NCBI GenBank assembly: GCA_036796215.1
Contig: DAIRDJ010000118.1
Coordinates: 1-13,748, forward strand
DNA from: SLRI01 sp036796215
Lineage (GTDB): Bacteria > Pseudomonadota > Alphaproteobacteria > Geminicoccales > Geminicoccaceae
DNA: 13,748 bases
Direction: 5' to 3'
A program made the position numbers and the translations under genes. Of the stretch, positions 7,104-13,116 are shown one piece after another (the first letter of the stretch is position 1; each line of letters begins with the position of its first letter). Under the pieces are notes generated by a model. It was not told the DNA's origin, searched no databases, and saw nothing but the letters and a program-made list of their open reading frames with translations.

Positions 7104-7852
7104 GCGAGCCTCGACTGCGCCTGGAGGGCTTCGCCATCGAGCGCCCAGACCGCGTCGAGGAAGGCCGGGGTGAAGCTGCCGGGGCCGTTGGACTTCAGGG
7201 CCGCAAGCGTGCCCGCCGTCTTCATCACCAGCATGGCCGAGGCAGCAGCGATGAAAGGGTCGTCCTCGACGGCGAGAAAGGCCGCGACCAGGGCCGAGCC
7301 GGCGCAGCCCATGGCCGTCACCCGGTCCATGAGCGGGCTGCCGCCGCCGATCTCGATCGAGAGGTCGCGCCAGACGAGGCTGTCGACATCGCCGGTCGTG
7401 ACCACCACGGTTCGGGCACCGACCTCGAGAAAGGGTCGTTCGGCGCGATTGCAACGCAGGACGGCCGGCCCGAGATCGACGAGCGACTGGGCGAAAGTGC
7501 GGCGGTCGGCGCTGCGGTCGACCTTGACCGGGTCGAGCACCCACGGGCGGCCGAGAGTCTGTGCGGCCTGGATCGCTTCCGGTGCCGCTTCGCGCCGCCA
7601 GGGATCGAGCATGCCGAGATTGACGAGGAGCGCAGCGCTGGAGCCGACGAAGTCGGCCATGGCAGCGGGCTCCATGGTCATCGACGGCACCGCCCCCACC
7701 GCCAAGAGCAGGTTCGCCGAGAGCTGCATGGCGACGAAATTGGTGAGGCAATGCACCCGCGGCCGTTCCTGGCGCAAGTGCCGGAGGCCGGTGGTCGCCC
7801 GGTCGACGATGTCGGTGGTGGAGGTGGTCGACAAGCCCGATCCCCGCAGCAT
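7100..7852 (-). CDS. thiM: Hydroxyethylthiazole kinase
   Basis: This is a 250-residue cytoplasmic kinase that phosphorylates 4-methyl-5-(2-hydroxyethyl)thiazole, the thiazole salvage step. Evidence is VHCLTNFVA near the N-terminus, GAVPSM, the LVNLGMLDPWR stretch, WVLDPVKVDRS, TTGDVDSL, and the catalytic glycine/cysteine loop TAMGCAGSALVAAF, in the order and length of ThiM. It is the first gene after the TPP riboswitch. The start is not certain. ATG at 7852 is used here, but it has no clear Shine-Dalgarno and lies inside a predicted hairpin. A TTG at 7834 has GGGGA about 6 nt upstream, and another TTG at 7882 would extend the protein by 10 residues. Confidence 0.94.
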   Translation of the reverse strand: MLRGSGLSTTSTTDIVDRATTGLRHLRQERPRVHCLTNFVAMQLSANLLLAVGAVPSMTMEPAAMADFVGSSAALLVNLGMLDPWRREAAPEAIQAAQTLGRPWVLDPVKVDRSADRRTFAQSLVDLGPAVLRCNRAERPFLEVGARTVVVTTGDVDSLVWRDLSIEIGGGSPLMDRVTAMGCAGSALVAAFLAVEDDPFIAAASAMLVMKTAGTLAALKSNGPGSFTPAFLDAVWALDGEALQAQSRLA

Positions 7853-7877
7853 CGCCGGACAAAGACCGGTAGCGGGG
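7842..7877 (-). promoter_or_regulatory. Hairpin covering the thiM start, possible riboswitch expression platform
   Basis: On the minus-strand RNA, CCCCGC (7877-7872) can pair with GCGGGG (7847-7842), enclosing an inner CCGG/CCGG stem (7869-7866 with 7858-7855). The ATG at 7852-7850 falls between the two stems, and the only Shine-Dalgarno-like GGGGA, serving the alternative TTG at 7834, is in the 3' arm. This would fit translational control by start-site sequestration, as usual for TPP riboswitches in Gram-negative bacteria. The folding was judged by eye. Confidence 0.4.
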
Positions 7878-7900
7878 GGCAAAGACGGTCGAAACAGCCG

Positions 7901-7994
7901 CTCAATCCCTACGCCGGCATCATCCGGATCAGGTTCGACGGGTTTCGCGAGTGGCCTCGCGCTCTCAGTCCCGCGTCAGGGACACCCCGTTGAG
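7901..7994 (-). promoter_or_regulatory. TPP (THI-box) riboswitch
   Basis: The minus-strand RNA has all the THI-box landmarks in order: a 5-bp closing stem CUCAA (7994-7990) with UUGAG (7905-7901), GGGGTGTCCC, the pyrimidine-sensing CTGAGA (7968-7963), a variable arm closed by CGCGAG/CTCGCG (7961-7946), then ACCCG, GAACCTGATC, CCGGATGATGCCGG and CGTAGGGA. It lies about 50 nt upstream of thiM and is expected to repress the whole thiM-thiE-thiD-TRAP-thiX-thiY unit when TPP binds. There is no U-run after it, so translational control is more likely than termination. Confidence 0.97.
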
Positions 7995-8003
7995 ACATGA
8001 CAA

Positions 8004-8032
8004 GACGTAGACAGCGACGGCGGCCATGACAA
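8004..8032 (-). promoter_or_regulatory. Candidate promoter of the thiamin operon
   Basis: TTGTCA (8032-8027, minus strand) matches the -35 consensus at five of six positions. After a 17-bp spacer, TACGTC (8009-8004) is a poor -10. A start site near 7997 would place the riboswitch closing stem at the very 5' end of the RNA, which is the arrangement expected. Support is positional more than sequence-based. Confidence 0.4.
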
Positions 8033-8118
8033 GGGCCGGGATCGAATCTCCTGCGTTAACCCGGTGGTAAGGAGCGTTGCCCTAGGCTGCTCGCATGGTC
8101 GCTGATCGAGGATGAACG

Positions 8119-8313
8119 ATGCGATACGCGAGCGCCGAGCGGGACCGGCAGGCTCTGCTCGAGCAGGACTGGGAGATCGACGCCGAGCTCTTCGAGGAGC
8201 CGTTCGACGGCGAGGCCCTGGCCGGCATAGACGCCGCCCTCGACGATGTGGAGCCCTGGCAGCGCCTCGGCGACGTGCTCGGCCGGCTCACCGGCGAGGC
8301 CGAGACCGATTGA
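8119..8313 (+). CDS. Small acidic protein of unknown function
   Basis: This is a 64-residue protein, strongly acidic and rich in Asp, Glu, Leu and Trp, for example EQDWEIDAELFEEPFDGEAL in the first half and EPWQRLGDVLGRL in the second. There is no signal peptide, membrane segment or cysteine. Third codon positions are almost all G or C, like neighbouring genes, and the ATG at 8119 has GAGG 8109-8112 upstream at 6-nt spacing, so translation is likely. It is divergent from the thiamin operon and ends directly against the convergent ccmC stop (8313/8314). It is not CcmD: wrong strand and no membrane helix. I do not recognise the family. Confidence 0.68.
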   Translation: MRYASAERDRQALLEQDWEIDAELFEEPFDGEALAGIDAALDDVEPWQRLGDVLGRLTGEAETD

Positions 8314-9036
8314 TCAGCCGCGTCCTTCCCCGGCGAGCCTGAGATTGGCGATCTTGCGATCGGTCAGATGCACCCGGATGCGCAGGATGGTCACCCAGAC
8401 GAGGTAGAGCTTGAAGACGAGGATCATGGCCAGGAGCGGATAGAGCATGGCCGCGTCCATGGCCGGCCCGTCGGACCTGAGGATCGTCGCCGGTTGGTGC
8501 AGGGTGTTCCACCAGTCGACCGAGAAGCGGATGATCGGCAGGTTGATGGCACCGACCAGGGCCAGGATCGAGGCGGCCCGCGCCCCGCGTGCCGGATCCT
8601 CGAAGGCGTCATACAGCGCCATGTAGCCGAGATAGAGAAAGAACAGGATGAGCACCGAGGTCAGCCGCGCGTCCCAGACCCACCAGGTGCCCCACATGGG
8701 CTTGCCCCAGACCGCACCCGTGACCAGGGCGATGGCGGTGAAGACGGCACCCACCGGCGCCATGGCGCGGGCCGACACCTCGGCCATCGGATGGCGCCAG
8801 ACGAGGGCCACGAAGCTCGCGACGGCGATGCCGAGATAGGCGAAGCTCGCCATCCAGGCGGCGGGCACGTGCACGAAGATGATCCGGTACGCGTCACCCT
8901 GCTGGTAGTCGGCGGGTGCCAGAAAGAGCGCCCAAAAAAATGCCACGGGTGCGATCACCGCCGCGGGCCAGGCCACGAACGGCAGGACGGCGTCGGTCAT
9001 CTTCTGAAAGCGGAGCGGATTGGCGAGCGCGTGCAT
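8314..9036 (-). CDS. ccmC: Haem exporter / cytochrome c maturation protein CcmC
   Basis: This is a 240-residue inner-membrane protein with six predicted helices. It handles haem for attachment to CcmE during System I cytochrome c maturation. The tryptophan-rich periplasmic signature WGTWWVWDARLTS (115-127) is intact, and the two conserved haem-ligand histidines of the family appear as H56 (FVHVPAAW) and H180 (NTLHQPAT). The ATG at 9036 gives the usual MHxLANPxRF beginning and usual length. An in-frame GTG at 9153 would add 39 hydrophilic residues without family support. There is a 174-bp gap after ccmB, unusually long for this operon, and no ccmD follows because the next gene is convergent. 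Confidence 0.95.
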   Translation of the reverse strand: MHALANPLRFQKMTDAVLPFVAWPAAVIAPVAFFWALFLAPADYQQGDAYRIIFVHVPAAWMASFAYLGIAVASFVALVWRHPMAEVSARAMAPVGAVFTAIALVTGAVWGKPMWGTWWVWDARLTSVLILFFLYLGYMALYDAFEDPARGARAASILALVGAINLPIIRFSVDWWNTLHQPATILRSDGPAMDAAMLYPLLAMILVFKLYLVWVTILRIRVHLTDRKIANLRLAGEGRG

Positions 9037-9210
9037 GGCCGAGATGTAGCCCCCCGCAGTGCCGCTTTCCAGGTGATTTGCGGTGCCGATGGTGGTGTCG
9101 GTCGGGTTGTTGTGGCTCACCCGGAGATTCCGCCGCCTGCCAATGGCCAGCACTTTCGAGACACGACCGATGGTGGCCGGGAGGTGGGTGTCCGGCTGCG
9201 CCCCTGGAGG

Positions 9211-9879
9211 TCATTCGGTGGCAAGGCGCAGGGCTGCGGCGATCGCGAAGGGGGCGAGGCTGGTGGCGGCCAGCAGCATCGCCCCCAGGATGAGAAAGGC
9301 GGTGCGCCCGCCGAGGCCGAGCAGCACGCCATCGACAGCCGACATGCCGAAGATCAGGACCGGGATGTAGAGCGGCAGGACGATCAGCGCCGTGAGCACA
9401 CTGCCTCGGCGACTGCCGACGAGCAGCGACGCGCCGATGGCGCCGATCAGGGTCAGGGTCGGCGTGCCGAGCAGGAGCGCCAGCGGCAGCGACCAGTAGG
9501 CCTCGGCCGGCAGGGCCATCAGGAGCGCGAGCAGCGGCGAGGCCACGACCAGGAGCAGGCCACTCGTCAGCCAGTGGACCGCGCATTTGGCCAGGACCAC
9601 GAGCTCGAGCGGGGTCGGCGCCAGTTGCAGGAGATCGAGTGAGCCGTCCTCGAGATCGGCCTGAAAGAGGCGGTCGAGGGTGAGCAGAACCGCGAGCAGG
9701 GCGAGAACCCAGATCACCCCGGCGCCGATGCGGGTCAGGATATCGGGCGAGGCACCAACACCGAGCGGGAACAAGGACAAGGCGACGAGGAAGAAGATGA
9801 CGCCGAGGAAGGTCTCGGCCGGCGAGCGCAGCGCCAGGCGGAGATCGCGGCGGGCCAGTGCCCAGAGCGGCGGCCACAT
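9211..9879 (-). CDS. ccmB: Haem exporter ABC permease CcmB
   Basis: This is a 222-residue membrane protein with about six helices, the permease partner of the CcmA ATPase in cytochrome c maturation. Evidence is the start MWPPLWALARRDLRLALRSP, the FPLGVGASP segment, IGAGVIWVLALLAVLLTLDR, and FQADLEDGSLDLLQLAPTPL, which are typical CcmB sequence. The ATG at 9879 lies 8 nt downstream of the ccmA stop; longer open-frame extensions run through ccmA in the wrong frame. Length equals that of typical CcmB proteins. Confidence 0.94.
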   Translation of the reverse strand: MWPPLWALARRDLRLALRSPAETFLGVIFFLVALSLFPLGVGASPDILTRIGAGVIWVLALLAVLLTLDRLFQADLEDGSLDLLQLAPTPLELVVLAKCAVHWLTSGLLLVVASPLLALLMALPAEAYWSLPLALLLGTPTLTLIGAIGASLLVGSRRGSVLTALIVLPLYIPVLIFGMSAVDGVLLGLGGRTAFLILGAMLLAATSLAPFAIAAALRLATE

Positions 9880-9887
9880 GGTCGGGG

Positions 9888-10535
9888 TCAATCGCCGAGA
9901 TCGAGGACGTGCGGACCGTTCAGGGCCACGTCGCCGTGGCTCGCGACCAGGGCGATACCACCCGCTGTCCGGTGCTCGTCGATCAGGTCCTCGAGACGCC
10001 GGCGGTTTTTGGCATCGAGGCCGGTGCCTGGCTCGTCGAGCAGCCAGATCGGCCGGGGCACCGCCAAGAGTCTCGCCAGACACACCCGCCGCCGTTGGCC
10101 CGAGGAGAGAAAGCGGGTCGGTGTATCGGCGAGGTCCGAAAGGCCGAAGCGGTCGAGGGCGACGGCCAACCGGTCCGTCCGGCCGCCGAGGAGCGCCGTT
10201 GCGGCGGCGAGGTTCTCGGCGACGGACAAGCTCGTTTTGAGGCCATCCTGGTAGCCGATGCAATGCAGCAGGGTGCGCCAGTGCGGCAGGTCGGCGAAGA
10301 CGTCGCCGCCGGCATGCCGCAGGCTGCCGGCGGCAGGGCGCAGAAAACCGGCGACAAGCCGGAGCAGGCTCGACTTGCCGCTGCCATTGGCGCCGCGCAA
10401 GAGGAGCGCGTCACCGGGGACGAGCCGCCAGTCGACGGCATCGAGCAAGAGGCGGCCACCACGTCTGCACGCCAGCCCGTCCGCCTCGAAAGCGGCCGTC
10501 GGATCACCTGCCTGGCCCCAGCCAGCGTCAGTCAC
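9888..10535 (-). CDS. ccmA: Haem exporter ATP-binding protein CcmA
   Basis: This is a 215-residue cytoplasmic ABC ATPase that, with CcmB and CcmC, releases holo-CcmE in System I cytochrome c maturation. Visible elements are Walker A GANGSGKSS (48-56), Q-loop Q96 (GYQDGLK), signature LSSGQRRR (143-150), Walker B IWLLDEP (163-169) and switch H200. The assigned start is GTG at 10535, 15 nt after the stop of the PaaK-like gene. The first 15 or so residues are poorly conserved and no strong Shine-Dalgarno is seen, so the start could be a little further in. Confidence 0.94.
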   Translation of the reverse strand: MTDAGWGQAGDPTAAFEADGLACRRGGRLLLDAVDWRLVPGDALLLRGANGSGKSSLLRLVAGFLRPAAGSLRHAGGDVFADLPHWRTLLHCIGYQDGLKTSLSVAENLAAATALLGGRTDRLAVALDRFGLSDLADTPTRFLSSGQRRRVCLARLLAVPRPIWLLDEPGTGLDAKNRRRLEDLIDEHRTAGGIALVASHGDVALNGPHVLDLGD

Positions 10536-10550
10536 GGACGACCGCCACGC

Positions 10551-11543
10551 TCACCCCGGCGTTGCCGCCTCGGCTTCGGCCACCCTGCCGAGCACACCAG
10601 CCAGCCGCATATTGGTCCGGCCGCAAGCGCTTTCCCCCGGCAACTGCTTGGTGAGATCACCCGTGGCGAAGCGGATCAAGGGGTAGTCGGGATTGAAGGC
10701 GGTCACGACGAGTTCACCAGTCTGGCCCGGCGACAGCGGTCGGCCGGTCGCGGGATCGACGATCTCGACGATCATCGCTTCGTCGACGATGAACCCGTCC
10801 GCGATGGCGCTTTGATAGGCGATCAGCCCGAGATCCGCCGTGGCATGGCACTGCAATGCCGAGATCCCGTGCGTTTCAGCGAGCCTCCTGGCGTCGGCTG
10901 CGGCCAGCGGCTCGAACGCCAGCAGTGCCTTTTGCAGCGAAGGCCTGGTCACGCCAAGCGCCGCCGCACGGTCGAGCAAGGCCTGCAGCGTGGATGGCCG
11001 GCCGGTCAACGCCACGGGAGCGAGACCGGCCAGCAAGCGGACCTGCCGGTCGAGGTCGGCGGAGCCGGCCGGGATGACCGGGCAGCCCATGGCGCGGGCT
11101 CCGAAATCGGCCATGAACCCGTCCGGTACCAAATGGTAGTCGAAGGTGTTCAAGACGATGTCGCCACGCCGAAACCCCGCTGCGTACATCGCCCGGGCGA
11201 AGCGCCAATAGTCGCTGCGGCTACCCTCCAGACCGTAGAGCGGGCCCGCCGCCGCATAGAGATGGGCCAGCCTGCCCGTCGCGGTTGCCGCCAGACCGCC
11301 GAACGGCAGCTGCGCTTGCTGCCGTGCCGCCAGGGCGGACTTGCGGACCAGGGGAATCTCGGCGAGCGCCGCACGGCTGGTAATCGAATCGGGGTCGATG
11401 CCAGCCAAATGCTCACGGAAAAAAGGCGCATTGTCGACGGCGTGGCGGATCAGGCCCGGCAACGCGTGAAAGATCGACCGCTCGCGCTCGTGCGGGTCGC
11501 GGACCTCCTGCCGGTCGAAATAGGTGCGGCCGTTCTCCGCCAT
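10551..11543 (-). CDS. PaaK-like acyl-CoA ligase homologue, C-terminally shortened
   Basis: This 330-residue protein resembles the phenylacetate-CoA ligase family (cytoplasmic, ATP-dependent acyl activation). Seen are FGGL (81-84), YAAAGPLYGLEG (96-107) where classical enzymes have a Ser/Thr/Gly-rich ATP loop, DYWRFARAMYAAGFRRGD (111-128), CHATADLG (232-239), TGELVVTAFNPDYPLIRFATGDL (275-297, ATP-ribose D296 expected) and CGRTNMR (307-313). Family members then continue for roughly 80 residues with the K-V-K-G-M hinge and mobile C-terminal domain. Here the frame ends at GRVAEAEAATPG, 15 nt before ccmA. No remnant of the missing domain appears in other frames. It may be inactive, a half-reaction enzyme, or a decaying gene. 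ATG at 11543 has AAGGGG close upstream. Confidence 0.8.
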   Translation of the reverse strand: MAENGRTYFDRQEVRDPHERERSIFHALPGLIRHAVDNAPFFREHLAGIDPDSITSRAALAEIPLVRKSALAARQQAQLPFGGLAATATGRLAHLYAAAGPLYGLEGSRSDYWRFARAMYAAGFRRGDIVLNTFDYHLVPDGFMADFGARAMGCPVIPAGSADLDRQVRLLAGLAPVALTGRPSTLQALLDRAAALGVTRPSLQKALLAFEPLAAADARRLAETHGISALQCHATADLGLIAYQSAIADGFIVDEAMIVEIVDPATGRPLSPGQTGELVVTAFNPDYPLIRFATGDLTKQLPGESACGRTNMRLAGVLGRVAEAEAATPG

Positions 11544-11630
11544 GCTCGCCCCTTTCCCCCCAATGAGCCGCCGCAGGGTCGCTGCCGGTCGACTGCCGCC
11601 GGATGCGCGAGAGTCGACTCCTATCGGAGC

Positions 11631-12455
11631 TTATAGGGCAGTCGGGGCCTCGATGGCCACGGCATAGCGCGCGCGCAGCTCTGCGACCATCTCTCGCAGC
11701 CACGCATCGCGAGAAAGCGCCTCCCACTCACTCCAGAGTTCGTCGAAGCTCGAGGCGGCGAAGCCGACGAGCGAGCCGGCGACAGTCTGGGCGAGGCTGT
11801 TGATCTCGGCCCGGTGACGGTGGAAGGCCAAGGCCTCGGCGTGCGCGGGCTCCCAGAACAGATAGACGAGCGACAGCTGGTAGCCCGGAAAAGTGCGGGC
11901 GAGCCCGATCGCGTTCTTCAGCAGCGAGACGGCATCGAGGTGGCGATAGCGGCCGGGTTCGGCCTGCAGGCTTGCCATGACCGTTTGCCAGCCGGTCATT
12001 CCGGCCGGCAGGGTCACCGCCTCGTAGGCGGCCGCCAGGCGCGTCGGCTTGTGGCCGAGGTAGTCGGCGCCGCGGGCGGTGACGGCCACCAGTTGCGCGC
12101 CCCTGATCGCCAAGAGGTCGAGGAGCGGCGGCGTGCCGCGGACACCGGTTGGGCAACGGGCGAGAAAACGCAGCTCGGTGAACGGGCCGTGCCCGGCGAG
12201 CTGCAGCCGCTCGGGCATGTCGCGCCAGGGCAGAAAGCTGTTGAGCGCCATGGCCGCCGCGGCCTCGGGCTGGCGCAGACGGGCGGGGTCGAACAGCCGG
12301 GTTACCTCGCCATTCGCGAGACCGGCGAGCGACGGCAACAGGCCGCGACGCCAATCGACGAGCCGTCCGTCGTGCCCGAAGGCCGCGGCCCCCAGCCTGT
12401 CCCGCCACGTCTGCTGCAGCAACGCCACGAAATGCTGCGCCAACGAGGTTTGCAT
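11631..12455 (-). CDS. Conserved hypothetical protein, possibly degenerate restriction-endonuclease-like fold
   Basis: This is a 274-residue soluble protein. Segments such as ALNSFLPWRD (70-79), ELRFLARCPTGVRGTPPLLD (94-113), LLKNAIGLART (178-188) and LVYLFWEP (196-203) match my recollection of a family of hypothetical proteins annotated as PD-(D/E)XK (PGN_0703-type) nuclease-like. In those proteins the strand after the PP-x-LD motif usually carries Glu-Ser-Lys; here it reads VAVTAR (123-128), so a catalytic Glu and Lys would be missing. This is inference from memory, not a search. ATG at 12455 was chosen because in-frame sequence upstream is low-complexity Arg-rich and non-homologous. It precedes the PaaK-like gene by 87 bp on the same strand. 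Confidence 0.68.
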   Translation of the reverse strand: MQTSLAQHFVALLQQTWRDRLGAAAFGHDGRLVDWRRGLLPSLAGLANGEVTRLFDPARLRQPEAAAAMALNSFLPWRDMPERLQLAGHGPFTELRFLARCPTGVRGTPPLLDLLAIRGAQLVAVTARGADYLGHKPTRLAAAYEAVTLPAGMTGWQTVMASLQAEPGRYRHLDAVSLLKNAIGLARTFPGYQLSLVYLFWEPAHAEALAFHRHRAEINSLAQTVAGSLVGFAASSFDELWSEWEALSRDAWLREMVAELRARYAVAIEAPTAL

Positions 12456-12655
12456 GGATCCGTTACCACCCGCGGCTCGATCGCATAGGCCATCTCGGTC
12501 GAAGGCCAAGCGAGCACGTCGTTGTCGTTGTGGTGGCATGCCGGATCGCCGGGCCACCACCGCGCTTTCGGTGTCGCAGGCTCGGCGTCCATTCGTCAAG
12601 TTCAACGCGACTAAATACCGTCTCGTACGCCTCTACGTTGAATCCACGCCGCAGC

Positions 12656-13030
12656 TCAGCGATCGGGCTCGCCCCTGGGCGGCTTGGGCAGGGGCCGGCT
12701 CCCCGGTGGTTCGAGGTCACGGATCCTTGGTGCCGGCAGCACGAGATCGAGCTCGGTCGGCGGCTCGCGCCGCTCACCGAGTGTCGGCGGGCGATCGCAG
12801 TAGGGTCGCCGCACGCCGCAGTCCCAGCGATGACCGGCGGGCTCGTCGAGCATGCTGCCGCCGCGCTCGAAACCACAGCGGCAGAGCCGGTTGGCGATGC
12901 AGGCGACGGTGCCGCTGGTGGCGGCGGTGCAGACGGGCGGCTCGGCAGCGACCCCACCCGTGGTCCAGGGCCGTGGGGCCAGCCCGAACCACGCGAGCAG
13001 AAGGAGAAGCATAAGGAGCCGAGCCGCCAT
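12656..13030 (-). CDS. Small exported cysteine-containing protein of unknown function
   Basis: This is a 124-residue protein with an N-terminal signal (MAARLLMLLLLLAWFGLA, 1-18; possible cleavage after VAA near 29), so periplasmic or secreted. The mature part has six cysteines (34, 44, 50, 52, 71, 78) in a compact domain including ACIANRLCRCGFERGGS (43-59) and HRWDCGVRRPYC (67-78), followed by a proline- and arginine-rich tail (about 80-124). An even cysteine number suggests disulfides. Similar short proteins occur in alphaproteobacteria to my recollection, but I know of no function. ATG at 13030 is preferred; TTG at 13051 would add seven residues. It lies 86 bp after fumC on the same strand. 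Confidence 0.66.
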   Translation of the reverse strand: MAARLLMLLLLLAWFGLAPRPWTTGGVAAEPPVCTAATSGTVACIANRLCRCGFERGGSMLDEPAGHRWDCGVRRPYCDRPPTLGERREPPTELDLVLPAPRIRDLEPPGSRPLPKPPRGEPDR

Positions 13031-13094
13031 GCGCGGCACGCTAGCACCCAAAGGTTACGATTCTCTTTGTCGGGAAGATCGGTCGGGCCGCCCG

Positions 13095-13112
13095 CGCCTG
13101 GCGGCTCAGGCG
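13095..13112 (-). terminator. Hairpin just after fumC, weak terminator candidate
   Basis: On the minus strand CGCCTG-AGCCGC-CAGGCG forms a 6-bp GC stem with a 6-nt loop, starting 4 nt past the fumC stop. A G/C-rich stretch follows instead of a T-run, so termination efficiency is doubtful. Confidence 0.35.
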
Positions 13113-13116
13113 TCGC

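Noticed and set aside
6438..7862. Long open frame suggesting a ThiM-ThiE fusion
   Set aside because: The upstream half is an out-of-frame reading of thiM. ThiE starts at 7103 with the usual N-terminus, and thiM is intact in its own frame.
8119..8313. Small protein as CcmD
   Set aside because: It is on the opposite strand, acidic and lacks a membrane helix; CcmD has an N-terminal transmembrane segment and is co-transcribed with ccmC.
8368..9642. 424-codon plus-strand open frame opposite ccmC and ccmB
   Set aside because: Low-complexity charged composition (Arg, Gln, Gly, Asp, His) typical of antisense readings of membrane protein genes.
10551..10620. Frameshift as the cause of the short PaaK-like protein
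   Set aside because: Neither other frame downstream of GRTNMR reads the expected K-V-K-G-M hinge before ccmA begins, so the segment is absent and not shifted.
9858..11636. 592-codon plus-strand open frame opposite ccmA and the PaaK-like gene
   Set aside because: High-GC antisense shadow; the minus strand carries clearly recognisable proteins with conserved motifs over the same bases.
12612..12642. AT-rich TATTTA with an upstream TTCAAC on the minus strand, before the 274-residue protein gene
   Set aside because: Spacing is 19 bp and the -35 is poor. It may be a promoter, but the signal is no better than chance.
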